From: Polytrichum commune
Lineage: Eukaryota > Streptophyta > Polytrichopsida > Polytrichales > Polytrichaceae
Reading direction: 5' to 3'
DNA length: 64,000 bases
NCBI GenBank assembly: GCA_950295325.1
Contig: OX485809.1
Location: 36,773,081 to 36,837,080, forward strand
Shown here: positions 59,827 through 64,000 of the stretch, piece by piece
How positions within the stretch are numbered: position 1 is the stretch's first letter
Layout: each line of letters opens with the position of its first letter
The notes under the pieces: model-generated
Seen by the model: only the letters and a program-made list of their open reading frames with translations
Databases searched by the model: none
What the model was told of the DNA's origin: nothing
Position numbers and translations under genes: made by a program

Positions 59827-59833
59827 TATAAAT
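59827..59833 (+). promoter_or_regulatory. TATA box of the CVNH lectin gene
   Basis: TATAAAT stands 127 bp before the start codon, in a distance that gives a 5' untranslated region of about 95 bases. Confidence 0.6.
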
Positions 59834-59953
59834 TGTGAAGCTCGGTGCTTCACACCAGTCACAGCATTGAGCTTAGTAACATCCGAGTCTCCGATATCAC
59901 CCCAGCCTGCAAGCCTCCTGATCTAACTTTGCGAAATCGGACTTTCCATCACC

Positions 59954-61171
59954 ATGGCGCGTTGCAGCTCACCGTTCAGTCATCATGTCTACATTGCAGC
60001 AGCACTCATGTGCACAATTGCATTGCTCTCGGATTATGCTCAAGCAGACGTAAAATTTCTTCTGGCTTGGAATCCTTTAAAGTGCTGGTTTGATGATCTG
60101 TTGTAGATGGCTAACTTTTATGCACAACTGTAGCTGCTGACAGCCAGACATAAAAATTCTGTTGTCGTGACATTCACAATTACTCAATGGGTGTCAGTAT
60201 GCTAGTCAGTGATGATACTTGGTTGGACATGATCCATAACACTCCGAAACCACTAGTAGAGCATGATGCACTGACGTCCTGGAGAGTATAAACATCAGGA
60301 GAGATTCTATTTGGCAAGGTCTTCAAGTTAAATCTTGGTAGATGGGAGAGAACGGCTTTCTGTCTGGAGATCGGCACAATGAGCTTTTGGCTAATGATAG
60401 CTTACCTCTTAATTATTCATGTGTCATCCCGGACATTGATTCTTGCAAGTTGCCATTTGGAACTTCTTTCCTGAGGCTAGAATATCGTTTGGGTGCTGAC
60501 TTGTTCAACACAAACTTGAAACACAAAATTTGCGACGAGTCATATTTGCATTGATCAAGACCGTGCTCAATCCAATGTAGAAATTAACTTTCGGCATTCA
60601 AAGTGTTGAACCAGACAGAACCCCGTAGTAGATATGTAGAAACAGAACATCCGTAGACATGCTTAAGAATGTGATTTTATACTGCTGAGCTTTTATGGTG
60701 GTGAGCACAGTCTCTTTAAGTTTTGACACTCACGGAATTCATTAATTTCCTGCTTTGCAGTGTGGTGGGTTTGCGGTTTCTTGTGGAAGCATTCAAGTGA
60801 GCTCCACTGGAGGTCTGAGTGCTACATGTAGCGACGGTTCAGGAGGCTATTCCCGTGCCAGCTTGGACCTGAATGCACACATAAGCAACAGCAACGGGAA
60901 CCTGGTCGACGGCGGTGACTTTGCAGCCTCCTGCCAAAACATTCGCTGGTACGAACTGGGAACTGACAACCAAGGCGTGGCAGCTGAATGCTACAAGGAG
61001 GACGGAACCCTCGGAAGCACCACCTTGTACAACGTGGAGAGACGGGTTGCAAACTACGGAGGAAACTTGACATGGAACAACTGCAGGCGAAGATCTCTCC
61101 TCGAACACACAGCGGCCCATGGTTCCGAAACCCTTCGTGAGCTCAGCCTCCGCAAAATGCTACGGAAGTAG
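59954..61171 (+). CDS. Secreted cyanovirin-N homology (CVNH) domain protein
   Basis: Two exons, 59954-60049 and 60761-61171, join in phase 0 to give 168 residues. Exon 1 encodes only a signal peptide (MARCSSPFSHHVYIAAALMC then a hydrophobic run ending AQAD), so the mature protein starts at the border with exon 2. Exon 2 begins CGGFAVSCGSIQVSS and shows the CVNH pattern: two pseudo-repeats with FAVSC and FAASCQNIRW, LSATC and AAEC strand ends, LDLNAHISNSNGNL and LYNVERRVANYGGNL. CVNH proteins are small sugar-binding lectins, known from cyanobacteria, filamentous fungi and the fern Ceratopteris; high-mannose glycans are the classic ligand. A 27-residue tail rich in Arg and Leu follows the domain. 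The last part of the CDS is repeated downstream. Confidence 0.9.
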
Positions 61172-61525
61172 TTTCGAGATTAGTATCTTTCATATAAAAA
61201 GTGTTCAAGACTCATGTGGAGATGACATGGAACAACTGCAGACGAAGATCTCTACTCGAACACACAGTGGCCCGTGGTTCCGAAACCCTTCGTGAGCTCA
61301 GCCTCCGCAAAATGCTACGGAAGTAGATTCTAGATTACTATCCTTCATATAAAAAGTAATAATGTTTCATGTGGAGATGACATGGAACAACTGCAGATGA
61401 AGATCTCTACTCGAACACACAGCGCGCGGCCCATGGTTCCGAAAGCCTCCGCCAAAATGCTACGGAAGTAGTTTCTAGATTATTATCTTTCATATAGAAA
61501 GTGTTAATGACTTGTGTGTGTGGAG
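61069..61525 (+). repeat. Three tandem copies of the lectin gene's 3' end
   Basis: Units start with GACATGGAACAACTGCAG at 61069, 61224 and 61379, a period of exactly 155 bp. Each contains the last about 100 coding bases (CGAAGATCTCT, CCGAAAC, ATGCTACGGAAGTAG) and about 50 bases of 3' untranslated sequence. Unit 1 is the functional gene end. Units 2 and 3 lie in the transcribed 3' region, and unit 3 has lost about 20 bp. Confidence 0.93.
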
Positions 61526-62026
61526 ATGATCCAGGGGACAGGACCCCTGAGGCAGCTACTTCTAGCAAAAAGTTATGGTGTTTTTGGCTACGAAGTACAG
61601 TCTTCTCATCACTATATTAACGCCTTCTATTACGGAATAGATAGAATCTGTGCAATCTTGTACAGATCTATAATACTGTAGCATCTCTGTTTCATGTCTC
61701 TCAATCTGAATATTATATTTATTATCAAAAAAACAATAATATTTGTTGTATACTGTGTAGAAGTTCTATGGATTGCAATCCAATTGTGATGAGATGTACT
61801 CATGACGTATATAAAATAATGTAACACTAGTTGACATACACTATCATTCTCATCTCTTTGTCAATAGACAAATTTGGTACAGAAAGTTGAGTGCATTTTC
61901 TAAGTCAGCAATCATTATCTACAATGACATAAAATTCCAATAGATAAAGTAACTCCAATAATACCACCTACAGGTAAATAACACAATACATTCTCGTACA
62001 ATATATATGCTAAGTTGTTGGAAATT
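61526..62026. other. AT-rich spacer downstream of the lectin gene
   Basis: No gene or repeat recognised. Confidence 0.4.
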
Positions 62027-62193
62027 CATAACATTATTTAGATCCATAATAGTGTTTTGTGGGACTGGCGGTATTTCATGGAATATCCCTGGATATTTCC
62101 CACATTCAGTCTGAATGTGGGAAATATGAAGGAATATTCTGTGGAATACTGCCAGTCTCACATAACATTGTTTTGGATCTAAACAATGTTATG
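62027..62193. repeat. Long hairpin (inverted repeat), 167 bp
   Basis: CATAACATT at the left end pairs with AATGTTATG at the right. The stem continues through TAGATCC/GGATCTA, GGGACTGGCGGTATT/AATACTGCCAGTCTC and CCCACATTCAG/CTGAATGTGGG, with almost no loop. It is probably a MITE; the TIR-like ends support that, but no target duplication is clear. Confidence 0.75.
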
Positions 62194-62410
62194 TTCGTGA
62201 CTAATTTTAGAGATAGTGATACATTATAGTACATTCTATTGTATTGGCAGTCAAGATGCTCAATACATATTTAAGCTTAATATAAATATAGTTTAATGGA
62301 TGCCTTGATGTGAAAAGCTCAATGTAAATATTTGAATCCATTTTCCAGTCTATCGTTAGTACATAAACGTTTATAAAAATGTTGCATGTCATGCCTAACT
62401 TTTAAAAATA

Positions 62411-62845
62411 GGCCCTTCCATTCTTGAAGGCCACCTTGTACATAAAGCCCATATTGAGTGCACCTCAACTTCAAGACCCAAAATCCATTATATGTGTTCA
62501 CTTCCATTTAGTAAATATGCAATTGATTGGAACTTCATTACCGATGTGAAATCATCAATAAAGCATGTAATAGACTTGGAAATTCAAAATACAAAAAGGA
62601 TCCTTATAAGCAATGAGGTGATAATTGTTGTGACTTACATTTGAAAGGGCCTGTGACGTTATAAAATTTAACTTAAAATAATGTGCTGCTTTTAGCTCAC
62701 TCATTTCAAAATACATAAATTAACGCCATCTCCAATCACCAATATTCATACACATTCATAATAATAAAACATAAATAAGATTAATTAAGATTAATTAAGC
62801 ACAATTAAGCGCAGTTCACTAAGCAGAATTAAGCTTAATTGAGCA
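62411..62845. mobile_element. Diverged partial copy of the Mutator-like foldback element
   Basis: From GGCCCTTCCATTCTTGAAGG onward it follows the left arm of the element at 16121 (CCCATATTGAGTGCAC, CTTCAAG, AGTAAATA.GCAATT, CATCAAT.AAGCA.GTAAT, GACTTGGA) and ends in the TTAATTAAGC-rich centre. The second arm is not recognisable. Confidence 0.75.
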
Positions 62846-62876
62846 ACATGAAGAACCCATTGCTACACTCATTTTT

Positions 62877-63445
62877 CCTATTAGTGTGGGTTGCTATTCG
62901 GAGTTACGTATTGTTATAACTTTTTACCGATATAATCTTTTTTTACCAACTAGATTATATCATATTCTTTGGTGTGCATACTAAGTATTCTAAATATAAT
63001 ATTTAGCGTCACCAATTCTAATTGTCTTGCTCAATTCTAATTATAAACCACATTGTAGTGTCACCAACACTAAATGTTAACCAGCATAATTTGTCATTCC
63101 TTGTAAAGAATTTAGGGGATTAGAGATTTATAGTGTTGCAATTACTGTCACTTACCAAGTGTTTTTTTCATCCAAATTTCAATCATCCATGACAATATTT
63201 CATCACAAGTCGCTGACAAGAGAAGGTAGGGTTTTGGCCAATGGATGAACTTATCCATCATCCATGACAATATCTACTCACTTATTAATAAGAAGTGTCA
63301 TCCAAAAAGCTACCCTAGTGACACAAAAGGCCATCTAACATTGGATATCATATTTAGATTAGTTACATTCTTTGGGTAAAGAGTGATACTTTTTGTAAAT
63401 TGTTACAACAATGTGTAACTCCAAATGGTAACCCAGACTAATAGG
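62877..63445. mobile_element. TIR element, about 569 bp
   Basis: Left end CCTATTAGTGTGGGTTGCTA (62877) with GGAGTTACGTATTGTTATAAC is matched in inverse by 63402-63445 (ACAATGTGTAACTCC ... ACCCAGACTAATAGG), about 44 bp. The core GGAGTTAC..ATTG is shared with the small family-A MITEs, so it may be a longer relative. Target duplication not resolved. Confidence 0.7.
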
Positions 63446-63871
63446 ACAATTTAGTGTAATCACAGTTGAACTAGTTGAAGCTCAAAACTTCAGGAAACTA
63501 CACCAAATATACCATTCAATGAGGGTGGTGCTAATTGAAGTTGCATGCACTTCATCTAACCAATTCTCAAAATTACCAAGGCTTGAAATTCTTACTATGT
63601 GACTCTAAATTCACGAATACATGCTCATTTACCATAGATCTCAAGGAAATTGGTGCATGCCACATACTTGTCATTGTATAGCGGCCAAGTGCCAGGATGA
63701 ACACTGCTTCCTAGATCTTTTGGTGGCACTAATTTCCCACACTCACTAATTGATATATTTGTTGTATCAACCATTTTAATGAGAAAGACTAGGACCATTT
63801 TAGAGTATGCCCCCATTTTACCAAGAAGAACCGAAAGATGTCAACATGTTTAAACCAGTTGGACTTGGAAA
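63446..63871. other. Spacer and fragment of repeat family B
   Basis: The last part, about 63805-63871, matches the loop of family B copy 1 (ATGCCCCCATTTTACCAA, then AACCGAAAGATGTCAACATG and CAGTTGGACTTGGAAA). It is cut by the hAT copy that starts at 63872. Confidence 0.6.
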
Positions 63872-64000
63872 CAATGTATATGTTTGACAAAGTTTTTGCA
63901 AGTTTTTCTCTTTTGACACGCAAAAACTTGCACAAAAAAAAAATACACGTCAATTGACACGCACAATCTAGAAATTGACACGTACTGTGACTTGTGAAGA
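63872..64000. mobile_element. Start of a second copy of the 1.4-kb hAT element
   Basis: The last 129 bp of the window match 29199-29327 with a single difference (ATTGACACG for ATTAACACG). It begins at exactly the terminal base of the first copy and continues out of the window. Confidence 0.95.

Noticed and set aside
60342-60554. Frame of 70 codons inside the lectin intron as an extra exon
   Set aside because: Exons 1 and 2 join in phase without it and the product would not fit the CVNH family.
62027-62193. microRNA precursor
   Set aside because: The stem is too long and uniform and has TIR-like ends; a MITE is more likely.
1-64000. CRISPR arrays, operons, bacterial-type ribosome sites, organelle DNA insertions
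   Set aside because: None seen; the repeats present are eukaryotic transposons, tandem duplications and microsatellites.

Overview
This is eukaryotic nuclear DNA from a land plant. The genes are split by many GT-AG introns, gene density is low, and the spaces between genes are packed with plant-type transposons. Short TTTAGGG runs also occur. A gene for a secreted cyanovirin-N-homology (CVNH) lectin, a family known from ferns such as Ceratopteris and from fungi, makes a fern or another seed-free plant the most likely source. That last step is inference.

Layout. Positions 1-9110 hold most of a Ty3/gypsy LTR retrotransposon whose 5' LTR lies outside the window. It encodes Gag with two CCHC knuckles, an aspartic protease, a DNMT3/DRM-like C5-cytosine DNA methyltransferase between protease and reverse transcriptase, then RT, RNase H, integrase and a C-terminal PHD finger. 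This 'writer plus reader' retroelement is the most unusual object here. It is decayed: five in-frame stops, all one C-to-T step from a sense codon, and two frame changes. Positions 9190-17300 hold a tRNA-derived SINE-like segment, a broken hAT-type transposase on the minus strand, MITEs, tandem duplications and a 1,156-bp Mutator-like foldback element with a perfect 9-bp target duplication.

Four host genes follow, all on the plus strand: a serine carboxypeptidase of family S28 (PRCP-like, 17629-23004, ten exons), a chalcone-isomerase-fold fatty-acid-binding protein (about 24870-28605), the HOPS/CORVET-type vacuolar sorting protein VPS39 (34666-42269, fifteen exons) and the CVNH lectin (59954-61171, two exons). 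They look like unrelated housekeeping or secreted functions that merely share a neighbourhood; nothing suggests a cluster.

Between and around them lie a 1,439-bp hAT element with 8-bp target duplication (29199-30637; a second copy starts at 63872), a SINE with a TTG tail (32945-33122), a long minus-strand LINE with strong G+T bias on the plus strand (about 43730-51000) interrupted by a Stowaway MITE and an hAT MITE, another hAT MITE nested in an older repeat (53677-54184), a tandem pair of Tourist-like MITEs (57597-58550) and more TIR elements to the end.

A recurrent theme is local tandem triplication touching gene parts: the exon 1/intron 1 junction of the carboxypeptidase, the first intron region of the fatty-acid-binding gene, and the 3' end of the lectin gene. 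VPS39 intron 1 carries a duplication.
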